Assembly (NCBI GenBank): GCA_022376925.1 | Contig: JAIOJX010000003.1 | Span: forward strand, 37,315,874-37,379,873 | Direction of reading: 5' to 3' | From: Tragulus kanchil | Taxonomy: Eukaryota > Chordata > Mammalia > Artiodactyla > Tragulidae | DNA length: 64,000 nt | Shown here: positions 47,516 to 59,345 of the stretch, piece by piece | Layout of the letters: the number at the start of each line of letters is the position of its first letter | How positions within the stretch are numbered: the first letter of the stretch is position 1 | Program-made: the position numbers and the translations under genes | Notes under the pieces: generated by a model | Databases searched by the model: none | Told to the model about the DNA's origin: nothing | Seen by the model: only the letters and a program-made list of their open reading frames with translations

Positions 47516-47721
47516 TGTGTGTTAGGCATCCAGTCATGTCTAACTCTTTGTAACCCCATGGACTATTGCTTGGGAAGCTCCTCTATCCTTGGGATTTCCT
47601 AGCCAAGAATACTGGAGTGGATAGCCATTCTCTTCTCCAGTGGATCTTCCCGACCCAGGGATTGAACCTGGTCTCCTGCATTACAGACAGACTCTTTACT
47701 GTCTGAGCTACCGGGGAAATT
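47516..47721 (-). mobile_element. Bov-tA SINE, second copy
   Basis: Duplicate of 46348-46553 made by D16. Confidence 0.88.
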
Positions 47722-48232
47722 TCCATATCTGAATCCTCTTCTTTTATTTAAAGTGTATTTGGAAATATAACCACTGAAGATTGTAATGTAATAGGGAGAA
47801 TTTAACAAGGATTATAGAGAAAGGCTCTGAAGTATTCTGAAGTATTTATTTGATCAAACATGAATGCCATGTGTTTAGAAATCTGTGGAGCCCTGCAGGT
47901 GGCAAAAAACTATAGTCAATAAATTAAAATCTCAGGGGAAGAAAACAGGTCTTCAGGAGGTAAAGAAGCAAAAGACAGGTCAGAAATAATGGGATTCCCA
48001 GGAAGAGTTGAAATTCGTTAAATGTGCTGATCTGGTTCTAATTGGACTCTCTCAAGATTTCATTTATTTGTAAAAACACAGATTGTCTTATAGAATAGAA
48101 ACATTATGTATTTCTCAGTAGTTAATGATAGAGTTGATGGGATCATTGCAGTGATTTCTCTAGCTATTGTGACAAGAGCATTGATTTTTCACTGATACTG
48201 TTTAAGAATATAATGCAGATATTTCCTTCTTT

Positions 48233-48446
48233 CAGCCTCCCTGGAGGTCAGTGGTAAAGAATCTGCCTGCCAATGCAGGAGATGTGGGCTCCATCCCTGG
48301 TTTGGGAAGATTCCCTGGAGAAGGAAATGGTGACCCACTCAACTCTTCTTGCTTGGGAAATCCATGGACAGAAGAGTCCCTGGCAGGCTACAGTCTATGG
48401 GGTCGCAAAGGAGTGGAACACAACTTAGCAACGAAACAGCAACAGC
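48233..48446 (+). mobile_element. Bov-tA SINE
   Basis: 'agcctccctggaggtcagtg', 'gcctgccaatgcaggagatg', 'gaaggaaatggtgacccact', 'gtggaacacaacttagcaac'. Confidence 0.9.
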
Positions 48447-48488
48447 TTCCTTCTCTCAGAAACATGCAATAGTATTTAAAAATCCCAA

Positions 48489-48763
48489 CTTAGGGGCTTC
48501 CCCGGTGGTCCAGTGGTAGAGAGTCTGCCTTGCAGTGCAAGGGGCACCGATTTGATCCCTGGTCCGGGAAGATCCCACGTGCCGCAGAACGGCTGGACAG
48601 GGTGTGTCTAATTGTGAGCCAGCCATCTGGAGCTCATGTGCCCAGCGGTGCTCTTCAACGAGAGAGGTCACTGCAACAGGAGGCCCACACAAGCCAAAGA
48701 ATAAAGATGGATGAAAATAAATAAATAAAAAACCAATAAAACAGGCCAAAATTAAATAAAAAG
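48489..48763 (+). mobile_element. CHR-like tRNA SINE with imperfect target-site duplication
   Basis: 'ggcttccccggtggtccagt', 'ttgcagtgcaaggggcacc', 'gaagatcccacgtgccgcag', 'aggaggcccacacaagccaa'. 'aaaaatcccaa' (48478-48488) and 'aaaaaccccaa' (48764-48774) flank it with one mismatch. Confidence 0.87.
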
Positions 48764-48774
48764 AAAAACCCCAA

Positions 48775-49897
48775 TGTAAAGATACACAAAAATGAATACA
48801 GTGATAACCACGTGTAACAGGGCTGAGTCATTTGCCACTGTAAACCTTTTCATATTTTTGAATTTTTTAAATATTTTTTTCACTTTTAAAAAATTGAGCA
48901 GTAGTTGACTTAATATTTTCAGATTTTTAAACATAGTATTACTCAGAATTTATTAAAAAGCCCAACCTCATATTTATTTGTACTAAAAATAATTCACTTC
49001 AGAGTTTCTTTTCGTAGACGATTGCCTTTGTGTATTTGAAGTAACATTCTTATATAAAGTTTCAGAAAGGTTTAAATTCATGCCTGTAGAAATTCAGTGT
49101 TTGCTTGCTTTCTGTTTAAAGGACTTACGTTATGGAGACAGAATTATCGAGGAAAGATTGCTCAGTAGCTGTGAGATCTTGAACCTCTTAGTTAACTGCT
49201 CTGCTCGGATCTAATCTACAAAAGGAAAGAGGAGAGATAGGTATATCTAGGATAAACTTCCAGTTATCTTCTCTGTTGGGACTATAATTCTTCTATGTTC
49301 AAGACAATGTTTCCTAAATAATAGAAAGTCTCTTTCATGTCATTGTGCAAATAAATTTCTGTGTACTAGCAGATAACCTAGCCAAAGAATGGAAGAGGCT
49401 TGTTTATCTGATTCTAACACCTTCTCGCCCTTTCCTGTTCCTGTCAGTCAGGCCCTGTGGTGTAATGGGAAAAGAAGAAGTCTATAGAGCTCTACCTGAA
49501 TTCTCCTGGATCCTTTTGCTCCAACAGAGCAGTTACAGACAGCAGTCATGTTTTACTGCTTCTTTCTGCTTCACTTCCTAATATAAACGTCTTCATTTCT
49601 CCTTAAAGAAAAACAACCAGTCAACCTTAGGGAAAACTACCCCCCAACAACCATTAGGATCAACAAATATAACACCATATTTTATAACCAACTAATTCAT
49701 CAAACAAAAGGATGAAAAATGTATGCATTACATCAGCACCTTATACTTCCTTTATTTTCACAGTCTTTAGATCTGCATGGTTTAGCAAGATGAGGGACTC
49801 TACTTGTTCTATAAAAATGAGCAAAAATATAAATGCCAGGAACTTAGAGGAAAACAAGATAGCATTAACATGATGTTCCTTCTCCTGGATTGGCATT
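48775..49897. other. Unique AT-rich non-coding stretch
   Basis: No gene. A weak MIR-like trace near 49135-49215 ('agtagctgtgagatcttgaa') is too diverged to call. Confidence 0.5.
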
Positions 49898-49908
49898 CCA
49901 AATTAATA

Positions 49909-50178
49909 CTTTTTTTTCCCCCCACTTTTACTGGTCTTTCATTTGTCTATTTTCATCCATCTTTGTTCTTTGGCCTGTGTGGGCCTCCCATCGCGGTGGC
50001 CTCTGTTGTCGCAAAGCACCGGCTCTGGGTGCATGCACTCCAGAGCTCTGGCTTGGTAGTTAGACACATCGGTCCATCAGCTCCGTGGCACAGGGGATCT
50101 TTCCAGGCCAAGGATTAAACTGGCTCCCCCTGCACTGCAAGGCGGTGTCCTTACTCACTGGACCACCAGGGAAGCCCC
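49909..50178 (-). mobile_element. CHR-like tRNA SINE with perfect 11-bp target-site duplication
   Basis: Minus strand: 'catccatctttgttctttgg', 'gcctcccatcgcggtggcct', 'ctgcactgcaaggcggtgtc', 'ccactggaccaccaggg' family landmarks with moderate decay. 'ccaaattaata' flanks both ends (49898-49908, 50179-50189). Confidence 0.9.
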
Positions 50179-50189
50179 CCAAATTAATA

Positions 50190-51224
50190 ATTTTTATTGA
50201 CCATGTTTTTTTTAACCAGCTAGGCAACATCTTTACTTCTCTACATTTTTCACAAAAGGAAATTTACCTTTAGCAAAATTTTAGTCCTGTAATCAATCTT
50301 CTATAATTCATACAGTTTATCTAAAAACTAAATGTTGCTGAAAAAAAGAGGAGAGAATGAGTGACTGCAATATACAGCCACTGTCTGCAGTGTCAGGAAT
50401 GCTAACCTTCCTCTTTTACTTATCTGCCAAAGACACTTTTCCTTCTCCAGGATTCTGCTCCAAAGAATTAGCCCTAGGTTGTTTCTTGGAATTTTGAAAT
50501 GTGTTTTCACATACTTGTGTCTAGGGATTCAACTTCTGGTTACATTAAGGGATTATTTTACCTGATTTTAATTTTTATTTTCTATGCCTGTTCTTACATT
50601 TCTCTGAATTTGTAGAGGGATCCAGATAAGTGAACGAACGAACCATGAACACATGGGAAATAAATGTCTATGGGAAGGAATTATCAGAGACAATTTATTT
50701 CAAGAATGAGTAAGGAAATATGCTAAAACAGAAAAGATAGGTAAGAGACAGAAAGAGGTCAAAAGGACATCAAGAGAGAAGAGTGAGAGAGAAGTCGGAA
50801 GAGTTTATATTCAAATATGTGAGATCAACAGGGTCAAACATCCATCTTGAATCAGTCAATAAGTATTCTAGAAAATACAGTGGGTTTTTTTCCCCTGAAA
50901 AAGAGTACTTTAATAAAAGGTTGTAATTACAAAATGTGTATTTATTGAAATTAGTGAGATAATGCAAAGAGTTACTAAAAGATACGTTTTTATTTTCTTT
51001 ATTCTTAGTCATTCTAAATTAATATTCATGTTGGATATTATAGCTGCATGACTTTCTCAGTGCTCATACAGATGTATTGAATATATACAGTTATAGAATC
51101 TCATGTGCTCTTTCACACACACAAAAATTCCTCACATGCTGATTAGCAATGCATCTTGGATACCCCTGTATTAATACTGATTTCTCTTTTCCTTTTCTTC
51201 CTTCTTTTCTTTTTTCCTTTTCTT
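50190..51224. other. Unique AT-rich non-coding stretch
   Basis: No gene or nameable repeat. A short pyrimidine-rich run starts near 51180. Confidence 0.55.
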
Positions 51225-51600
51225 AATTTTAAATTTTATTTTAGTGTGTTAATAAGACTTAACATGAGATCTGATCCCTTAACAGATGTTTAAGTGTGCA
51301 ATACAATGTTATTGTCTATAGGCAAAACATTGGATGCCAGATCTCAGAACTTGCCTTACTTCACCTTGCATTACTGAAAATTTATCCCTGTGGATTAGCA
51401 ACCCCAATTTCCCTCTTCTTTCCCATTTCAAGAATCCTGTCTACAGAATGGATATTCCACAATCTATTTCACTATTTTTGTATTGATGACACTTTGTTTC
51501 CAGGATTTTTTTCTTTCCCTTTTTTTAATCTTGACGTAAATATTTGCAACAATCCTCCTGTGGTTATCCTCAGGCACTGATACATTTGTTTCCATAGGAC
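51225..51600 (-). mobile_element. Old L1 3' end (antisense)
   Basis: 'aacatgagatctgatccctt', 'aagtgtgcaatacaatgtta', 'ttgcattactgaaaatttat' and 'gtggattagcaaccccaatt' are the order seen in antisense L1M 3' ends. The 94-codon frame at 51296 is inside it. Confidence 0.65.
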
Positions 51601-51639
51601 AGAATTTCCAAAGTGAAATCGCTTTTTCAGAAGGTATGT

Positions 51640-53330
51640 ATATTTTGGATGTTGATAGCCATTGCTGGATCCCTTAAAGGTTAACTACTATAAAGAGCTT
51701 GAACAGCTCGTAGTTCAAGCAGTAAGATATGAGAGTGCCCATTTGTTTCTATCTTCCCCAGTACCGAATGCTCAGTCTTACTTTTTCCGATAAAGTAGAA
51801 AAATGCCACTTCTCTTGATACCAGAGCATCTTTTCATGTTTATTGCCAACTGTGTTTCATATTCTGAGAATTGCTTATTTGCAGCTTTTGTTTGTTTTTC
51901 TTTCACTTTTTCAATTTTTTCAAATTAGAGGCATTCTTTTTGCTTTTTCTTTCTTCTTTTTTTTTTTTTTTAGAAGGACTGACCCTTTGTCACATGACCT
52001 GCGAATGTTTCCCTAGTTCATCATTTTCACTTTGACTTTGTCTGTAGTGAATCGGTCATATACTATGTCTTAATTTTATGAAGTCAAAATGTGTCTCACT
52101 TTTATTTATAATTTCAGGAAATTATGTCTTGCATATGAAGTTTTCCTCTGCCTCAAGTTTATGAGAATATCTTAATTTTCTAATTTTTAAGAACTTGAAA
52201 AACATTCTTGCACTTAACTTTTATCCATCTGGAAATCATTTTGGCATATGGTACGAGGTAGACAATCTAGCTTGTTTTCTTCTAGACAGATAGTCAGTTA
52301 TGCCAGGTTCATGTATTAATAAACCAATTATTTCCTACTGAATTAAAATGTCACTTTTGTGGTTTTGTTTCTGTGCTATTTTGTTCCACAAATACATTTA
52401 CTATTTCTGTGTCAGTGTCAGAAATTACAGTGACTTTACAATAAATTTAAGTATCTGATAAGGTACATTTTCTCCTTATCATTTTTATTTTTCATAATTG
52501 TCTTTTCTACCATAGACACTTTTTTAATCTATAAACTTTAAAATAATTTTATCCATCCCTCCACGAAAAACAACAAACAGATCATCAAAATTAGGACTTT
52601 AATTGAAATTGAATTTAATTACTAAATTAATATTGATTGACTAAAATGTTTGGAAAAGCCCCTGCTTTTTATATCACAGTCTTATTCTTCATCTTGCTTA
52701 TTCTTGATCTTTTACATTTTATATGGAGCTTCAATTATCAATTTCTACCAAAAGCTGTAGAAATTTGAATCCATACACGTATTTTGAAACAATTGACATC
52801 TTTCTAAAGCTGAGTTTTTCAATTCATGAAAATAATTATAACCTTTTATTTGTCTTACTTAATTTCTCATAATGATATTTTAAAAGTTATTGATTCCCAG
52901 GTATTTGACATTTTGATGCTATTGTAAATGCTATTTTAACAAACTTACAATTATTTTTGTTATACAGAAACAAAATTGATTTTTGTATATTGATATTTAT
53001 ATGTAGAACTCAGTAGAATTGTATGAATTCTAATAATTTGTTCTGTACAATTTTTTTCTCTGTATGACAATCACCTCGTAGTGTGTGACTACTTTAGACA
53101 AGGGAGCTAGGGAAGACCTCTATGTAGAAGAAACACGTAGAAGAAACCTTGCATCTGCATTTTAGTCTGTCTCAAAACAGAAGACAGAATATCCTTTAAA
53201 GATACATCAGAGCATGTGAAATACTTGATTTCACACCTTTCAAATTGGTACTGAGAATTTGTTTTTCTCTCTCCATTTGTCTGTTTTTGTTGGCTTATTA
53301 AAATTTTCCTTTTTTCCCTATCTGCATGTC
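51640..53330 (-). mobile_element. Old L1 ORF2/3' remnant (antisense)
   Basis: 'ggaaatcattttggcatatg', 'ttatttcctactgaattaaa', 'tcacttttgtggttttgttt' and 'ttctgtgctattttgttcca' follow the order of antisense L1 ORF2 sequence, heavily decayed with no usable frame. The D17 duplication begins inside it at 52845. Confidence 0.6.
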
Positions 53331-53359
53331 AGTTTGGAAGTTCTATTATATTTTGAAGT

Positions 53360-53645
53360 TTTGACAAATGTGTAAGCCTATGTAATCACCACCCCAGTAA
53401 AAATACAGAACACTTCCATCACCCTCTCGCAAAAGTTTGCTTGCTCCTTTGCAGTCAGATTCCTAATTCCTCACCCCAGTAACCACTAATTTGTTCTCTA
53501 TGTTAGTTCCACATATTGTAACATTTTACATAAATAGATTCCTCAGTATGTGCTCTTTTGATTCTGGTATATATTTTTGCTTAGCAAAGTGATTTAGAGA
53601 TTTAACGATACTGTTGCATACCTTGCAATATATTCTTTTTCTTAA
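53360..53645 (-). mobile_element. Old L1 3' fragment (antisense)
   Basis: 'atcaccaccccagtaaaaat', 'cagattcctaattcctcacc' and 'tacataaatagattcctcag' fit a second antisense L1M 3' end. The duplicate is at 54437-54722. Confidence 0.55.
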
Positions 53646-53671
53646 GGATTTTTAAATTTTATTTTTTACAG

Positions 53672-53925
53672 ACTTTTGTTGTTTACCACCATACATCAAC
53701 CCGAATCTGCCATAGGTATACACACGTTCCCCACCCCGAACCCCCCCCCGCCCCACCCCTCCAGGTCACCACAGAGCCCCTGTTTGAGATCCCCTAGTCC
53801 CACAGCATATTCGCCTCCCTCACCTCATTGTTCTCCCTGTTCACCTCTCCATTGCTGCTCTGCATATTCATTTATTAGCACCATCTTTCTAGATTCCAGA
53901 TATATGTGTCAGTATACAATATTTA
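53672..53925 (-). mobile_element. Ruminant L1 3' UTR (antisense), first copy
   Basis: 'ttttgttgtttaccaccata', 'catcaacccgaatctgccat', 'cacacgttccccaccccgaa' and 'ccaggtcaccacagagcccc' are typical of ruminant L1 3' UTRs read in reverse. The 87-codon frame at 53676 is inside it. Confidence 0.72.
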
Positions 53926-54748
53926 TTTGTCTTACTTAATTTCTCATAATGATATTTTAAAAGTTATTGATTCCCAGGTATTTGACATTTTGATGCTATT
54001 GTAAATGCTATTTTAACAAACTTACAATTATTTTTGTTATACAGAAACAAAATTGATTTTTGTATATTGATATTTATATGTAGAACTCAGTAGAATTGTA
54101 TGAATTCTAATAATTTGTTCTGTACAATTTTTTTCTCTGTATGACAATCACCTCGTAGTGTGTGACTACTTTAGACAAGGGAGCTAGGGAAGACCTCTAT
54201 GTAGAAGAAACACGTAGAAGAAACCTTGCATCTGCATTTTAGTCTGTCTCAAAACAGAAGACAGAATATCCTTTAAAGATACATCAGAGCATGTGAAATA
54301 CTTGATTTCACACCTTTCAAATTGGTACTGAGAATTTGTTTTTCTCTCTCCATTTGTCTGTTTTTGTTGGCTTATTAAAATTTTCCTTTTTTCCCTATCT
54401 GCATGTCAGTTTGGAAGTTCTATTATATTTTGAAGTTTTGACAAATGTGTAAGCCTATGTAATCACCACCCCAGTAAAAATACAGAACACTTCCATCACC
54501 CTCTCGCAAAAGTTTGCTTGCTCCTTTGCAGTCAGATTCCTAATTCCTCACCCCAGTAACCACTAATTTGTTCTCTATGTTAGTTCCACATATTGTAACA
54601 TTTTACATAAATAGATTCCTCAGTATGTGCTCTTTTGATTCTGGTATATATTTTTGCTTAGCAAAGTGATTTAGAGATTTAACGATACTGTTGCATACCT
54701 TGCAATATATTCTTTTTCTTAAGGATTTTTAAATTTTATTTTTTACAG

Positions 54749-55245
54749 ACTTTTGTTGTTTACCACCATACATCAACCCGAATCTGCCATAGGTATACAC
54801 ACGTTCCCCACCCCGAACCTCCCCGCCCCACCCCTCCAGGTCACCACAGAGCCCCTGTTTGAGATCCCCTAGTCCCACAGCATATTCGCCTCCCTCACCT
54901 CATTGTTCTCCCTGTTCACCTCTCCATTGCTGCTCTGCATATTCATTTATTAGCACCATCTTTCTAGATTCCAGATATATGTGTCAGTATACAATATTTA
55001 TCTTTCTCTGACATACTTCACTCTGTATAATAGGTCCTAGGTTCATCTGCCTCATTAGAACTGGTTCAAATACATTTCTCTTTATGGCTGTGTAATATTC
55101 CATTGTGTATATGTACCACAGCTTCTTTATCTATTCATTTGTTGATGGACATCTAGGTTGCTTCCATGTTTTAGCTATTGTGAATAGTGCTGCAATGAAC
55201 AATGGGGTACATGTGTCTCTTTCAATTTTGTAGATTTATTCTTTA
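54749..55245 (-). mobile_element. Ruminant L1 3' end (antisense), longer copy
   Basis: Continues from the 3' UTR into 'acatacttcactctgtataa', 'gtaatattccattgtgtata', 'gttgatggacatctaggttg' and 'tagtgctgcaatgaacaat', standard antisense L1 3' landmarks. Confidence 0.75.
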
Positions 55246-55540
55246 TTTATTCCTGAGTGGTAATCCACTGTGTGGATATACCATAGTTCATCCTTCTATC
55301 TTTTGGAGGAAATATGGGTTGTTCTATTTTTTGGCTACTATTAATATAACTCTTGTGAATATTTATTTCAAGACTTTTTTATTTCTCTTTGATAGATATC
55401 TGACAGTCCAATTGCTAGGTCATGGTACTCTCCAGTGAAGTCTCCAATGTGATGTACCATTTTACATGGCCATGCATAATATGTTATAGTTCCAATTGCT
55501 CCACATTCACATCAGTGATTGGTACTTTCAGTCTTATTAA
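55245..55540 (-). mobile_element. Older L1 fragment (antisense)
   Basis: 'ggatataccatagttcatcc', 'gacagtccaattgctaggtc' and 'ttctcttt'-type context follow the L1M antisense order. The duplicate is at 56349-56644. Confidence 0.6.
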
Positions 55541-55543
55541 TGT

Positions 55544-55992
55544 GTGTGCATGCTCAGTCACTTCAGTTGTGTCTGACTCTTTGTGGTGCTATGGATTGTA
55601 GCCCTCCAGGCTATTCTGTCCATAGGATTCTCCAGGCAAGAATACTGGAGTGGGGGCTTCCCTGGTGGTCCAGTGGGTAAGGACACTGCCTTGCAGTGCA
55701 AGGGGTGCCGGTTCGATCCCTGGCCTGGGAAGATCCCACGTGCCGTGGAGCGACTGGACTGATGTGTCCAATTACCGAGCTGGAGCTCTGGAGTGCATGC
55801 GCCCAGAACCGGTGCCCTGCAACAACAGAGGCCACTGCGATGGGAGGCCCAAGGAACAAAGATGGATGGAAGTGGTCAAAAAAGAAAAAAAAAAGAATAC
55901 CAGAGTGGACTGCCATTTCCTTTTCCAGGAAGCTTCCTGACCCTAGTTTTAAAATCCTGGTTCTTAGGTCTGCTGCATTGGCAGGCAGGTTT
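55544..55992 (-). mobile_element. Bov-tA SINE split by a nested SINE, first copy
   Basis: The Bov-tA runs 55544-55653, is interrupted, resumes 'aagaataccagagtggact' at 55893, and is then cut by the D18 junction at 55991. Confidence 0.9.
55654..55892 (+). mobile_element. Young CHR-like tRNA SINE nested in Bov-tA
   Basis: Inserted plus-strand element ('ggcttccctggtggtccagt', 'gtgccggttcgatccctggc', 'gagtgcatgcgcccagaacc', 'aaggaacaaagatggatg'). Target duplication 'aagaatactggagtgg' (55638-55653) against 'aagaataccagagtgg' (55893-55908) lies inside the host Bov-tA, so this family jumped after that Bov-tA. Confidence 0.92.
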
Positions 55993-56647
55993 CGCCTCCC
56001 TCACCTCATTGTTCTCTGTTCACCTCTCCATTGCTGCTCTGCATATTCATTTATTAGCACCATCTTTCTAGATTCCAGATATATGTGTCAGTATACAATA
56101 TTTATCTTTCTCTGACATACTTCACTCTGTATAATAGGTCCTAGGTTCATCTGCCTCATTAGAACTGGTTCAAATACATTTCTCTTTATGGCTGTGTAAT
56201 ATTCCATTGTGTATATGTACCACAGCTTCTTTATCTATTCATTTGTTGATGGACATCTAGGTTGCTTCCATGTTTTAGCTATTGTGAATAGTGCTGCAAT
56301 GAACAATGGGGTACATGTGTCTCTTTCAATTTTGTAGATTTATTCTTTATTTATTCCTGAGTGGTAATCCACTGTGTGGATATACCATAGTTCATCCTTC
56401 TATCTTTTGGAGGAAATATGGGTTGTTCTATTTTTTGGCTACTATTAATATAACTCTTGTGAATATTTATTTCAAGACTTTTTTATTTCTCTTTGATAGA
56501 TATCTGACAGTCCAATTGCTAGGTCATGGTACTCTCCAGTGAAGTCTCCAATGTGATGTACCATTTTACATGGCCATGCATAATATGTTATAGTTCCAAT
56601 TGCTCCACATTCACATCAGTGATTGGTACTTTCAGTCTTATTAATGT

Positions 56648-57125
56648 GTGTGCATGCTCAGTCACTTCAGTTGTGTCTGACTCTTTGTGGTGCTATGGAT
56701 TGTAGCCCTCCAGGCTATTCTGTCCATAGGATTCTCCAGGCAAGAATACTGGAGTGGGGGCTTCCCTGGTGGTCCAGTGGGTAAGGACACTGCCTTGCAG
56801 TGCAAGGGGTGCCGGTTCGATCCCTGGCCTGGGAAGATCCCACGTGCCGTGGAGCGACTGGACTGATGTGTCCAATTACCGAGCTGGAGCTCTGGAGTGC
56901 ATGCGCCCAGAACCGGTGCCCTGCAACAACAGAGGCCACTGCGATGGGAGGCCCAAGGAACAAAGATGGATGGAAGTGGTCAAAAAAGAAAAAAAAAAGA
57001 ATACCAGAGTGGACTGCCATTTCCTTTTCCAGGGAAGCTTCCTGACCCTAGTTTTAAAATCCTGGTTCTTAGGTCTGCTGCATTGGCAGGCAGGTTCTTT
57101 ATCACTAGTGTCATTGGAGAAGCCC
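56648..57125 (-). mobile_element. Bov-tA SINE split by a nested SINE, complete second copy
   Basis: Copy of 55544 onward, with the full tRNA end 'gtcattggagaagcccag' retained at 57108-57125. Confidence 0.9.
56758..56996 (+). mobile_element. Young CHR-like tRNA SINE nested, second copy
   Basis: Duplicate of 55654-55892 made by D18. The 151-codon frame starting at 56754 reads through it and is not a gene. Confidence 0.92.
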
Positions 57126-58080
57126 AGATATTGGCGTATGTCTTGTTTTAGGCTTGTAACTATGAGATTAAAATGTATACATAGGGCACTGCTAAAGTAT
57201 TCTTGTTGACTCTTTTAGGGATGTATATAGTACCCTTCACAATCAGTTCAGCCATGGATATTGCTACTGGTTATTAAGAGACAGAAACTTGTAGGATGGC
57301 TGGCTCTGCTGGAGGCATTTGGTGCCTCAATATAGATCATTTACAGGCCAATATCTTTAATTACAACTATTATCCCATTCGATTTTTAAATTTGGGAACC
57401 ACATGCACAGCTAAAAAATGTTTATCAATATTTAAATTAAACACATAGAATTTTTATCGTGGTAAGTGCATTGATTTTACAGCAGTATCCCTTAACAATA
57501 CCATCTTGAAAGAGGGTGATTCTTGGCATTTTTGTCTAGGAACCTTCTATGAATGTAAATGTGCTCTCAGTAATGACAAACTACCTCATTGCAAACTGCC
57601 TTGTAGACAGTCCCTGGGTTTGAACAAAGTACATTGCTAAAATTGGATTTTGATGCCTAAATGCTTTCTGTTGGCAGAAAACCTAGTTCTCAAAATTACT
57701 TTTGTTGCATGGGCTCTTGCCTATGTTTTCTCAATTAATATGGTTGTGTATTTATATTTATTTTTGTTTCCCCTTCTGCTTCTTGTCATTTGTGGCCTTT
57801 AGCCAGGTGGTATAAGGTCTAGAATGAAAGATGTAAGACATGCTCTCACAAATGTTTAATTTCCTGGTAATCCAATGAAAGTCGGGGGGGAAATGGCTTA
57901 ACATATATTACCTACTTGTTTAAGAATTTCTGTCTTCATTAATCTAGTTATTAATTTTCACTAATCTTATCCTAATTTAATTAAATCCTGAGTACTTTCA
58001 GAGCTGTCATACTTTACATGAAAAGTTTTTAAATTGATCTATTATCTCTTGGGATGATCTGTCTACTCTAAATTGATTGC
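57126..58080. other. Unique, repeat-poor AT-rich stretch
   Basis: About 950 bp with no nameable repeat, no duplication and no coding frame. Being repeat-poor between repeat-dense blocks, it is the likeliest place here for conserved non-coding sequence, but nothing in it proves this. Confidence 0.5.
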
Positions 58081-58084
58081 CAGT

Positions 58085-58275
58085 CCAGTGTTTTGAGCAC
58101 TATCTGTGGAGTCAGGAAGTCTGGATTTTTGTCCTTCCCCTGCTTCTAACTAGTTGTGTGACCCTGTGTAAAACACTTATTCTTTCTGGAATTCAGTTTC
58201 CTCATTTTATAGAGGAGGAGATGGGTCTAGATGGTTGCTGAGATCCTTTGTAGTACTAATATCTCTGGATTATAA
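58085..58275 (+). mobile_element. MIR SINE
   Basis: 'gtggagtcaggaagtctgga', 'gttgtgtgaccctgtgtaaa', 'aattcagtttcctcatttta', 'gatggttgctgagatccttt' follow the MIR order. Confidence 0.78.
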
Positions 58276-59215
58276 ATTGATTAAAGTTCTTTATTGGAAC
58301 TTTCAGTCTCCACATGGACTTCTGCAATAGAAGATTATTTATGGTTATTTGGTTTCTCTGTCAAATTTGTTCTGCATAGGCATATCCCACGAATGATGTC
58401 AAGTGGGTTATTTTAAAGAGTACAAAATCAGTACATTTGTAAACTCAGCTAGTATGACAGATGACACATCATCCATGTGTCATGTCAGTAAGGGAGAAAG
58501 GCATTTACTCAGTTATATTAAACCACTGCCATCATGTTTACTGTCTACCTACAGTCAAACACAGGCTATTTTGTCATATTACTGATTCCTAAGTGGGAAT
58601 AGTTTGCCGCATGCTCTCTGAAGCTGCACAAGGGAAAATTATTTTTCTGGTTTCTGACAGATCTTTCAATAGTCTTCTATCAGTTCAAGGAATCATTCCC
58701 CGAGAGCTAATAAGTTTGACATCCACTAGAAACTCTAATCTTGTATTTTAGAACTCCTTTAGAGCAAATTTTATACAGGCTGAATTCCAGTCACCAGTCT
58801 AGTTGAACAGTTAGAATTAGCTGTAATAGAGACAAAATTGTTTATAGCCTTCCAGCTTCTTGCCTCTTATCTCAGAAGCTTTTTAGTTAAAATGTTTCCA
58901 CAGACCTCTGGAGAGCTGGTATTGCTGGGTGAAGGATGCTGTGACTGAGGATAGTTGAAGCTGCACCTTCTTTGGTATGATTGGCATCTATTTTCAGCCT
59001 GTTCACATGACTCCTTGACTCTTTCTCTGCGACTCCCTCTCTATATTCTGTATTATTAGAATCTGGAGGACTGTTGTAGCAGATAGCATTCACTGTATTC
59101 TTTATTATTGTCTGACAATAACTATTCAACTCTACTAAGTTCCAGTCACTAGGCCATGTATTGCACAATGTCCAACATCATTGAACTCCTACAAAAATTA
59201 AAATATTGCCTTTGA
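58276..59215. other. Unique non-coding stretch
   Basis: No gene or nameable repeat; the 93-codon antisense frame at 58887-59168 is unassigned and looks like chance. Confidence 0.5.
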
Positions 59216-59219
59216 AGGA

Positions 59220-59345
59220 CATGGGTGTTAAAAATCGGCAAGGTTAAGTAGTTTGCCCAAGACCACACAAGAAGAGGAGAAACTAGAGGATGATCTCAGT
59301 TCTGTAACTGCAGAGCTTTGTTCTTTTATGGGGTCCTAGGTGTGG
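59220..59345 (-). mobile_element. MIR SINE (antisense)
   Basis: 'caaggttaagtagtttgccc', 'aagaccacacaagaagagga' and 'atctcagttctgtaactgc' are the reverse complement of the MIR core. Confidence 0.7.

Larger units (their letters stand above)
45702..48032. repeat. Tandem duplication D16 (period 1168 bp)
   Basis: 45702-46869 is repeated at 46871-48032. The first copy ends 'gtgctgattttggtt' where the second reads 'gtgctgatctggttc'. Segment 45702-45880 also occurs at 44582-44760 and 46871-47047 (three copies). Confidence 0.93.
52845..55001. repeat. Tandem duplication D17 (period about 1077 bp)
   Basis: 52845-53921 is repeated at 53922-55001, starting 'tttatttgtcttacttaatt'. A run of nine c before 'gccccacccc' near 53741 is read 'cctcccc' in the second copy (near 54819), a homopolymer discrepancy. 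The last ~115 bp occur three times with D18. Confidence 0.93.
54885..57095. repeat. Tandem duplication D18 (period about 1105 bp)
   Basis: 54885-55992 is repeated at 55990-57095, starting 'ttcgcctccctcacctcatt'. The first copy ends inside a Bov-tA ('gcaggcaggtt'); the second continues into its real end ('ctttatcactagtgtcattg'). Small indels are 'ttctccctg' against 'ttctctg' and 'ccaggaagc' against 'ccagggaagc'. Confidence 0.94.

Noticed and set aside
56754..57209. 151-codon frame
   Set aside because: Reads through a nested SINE and the flanking Bov-tA.
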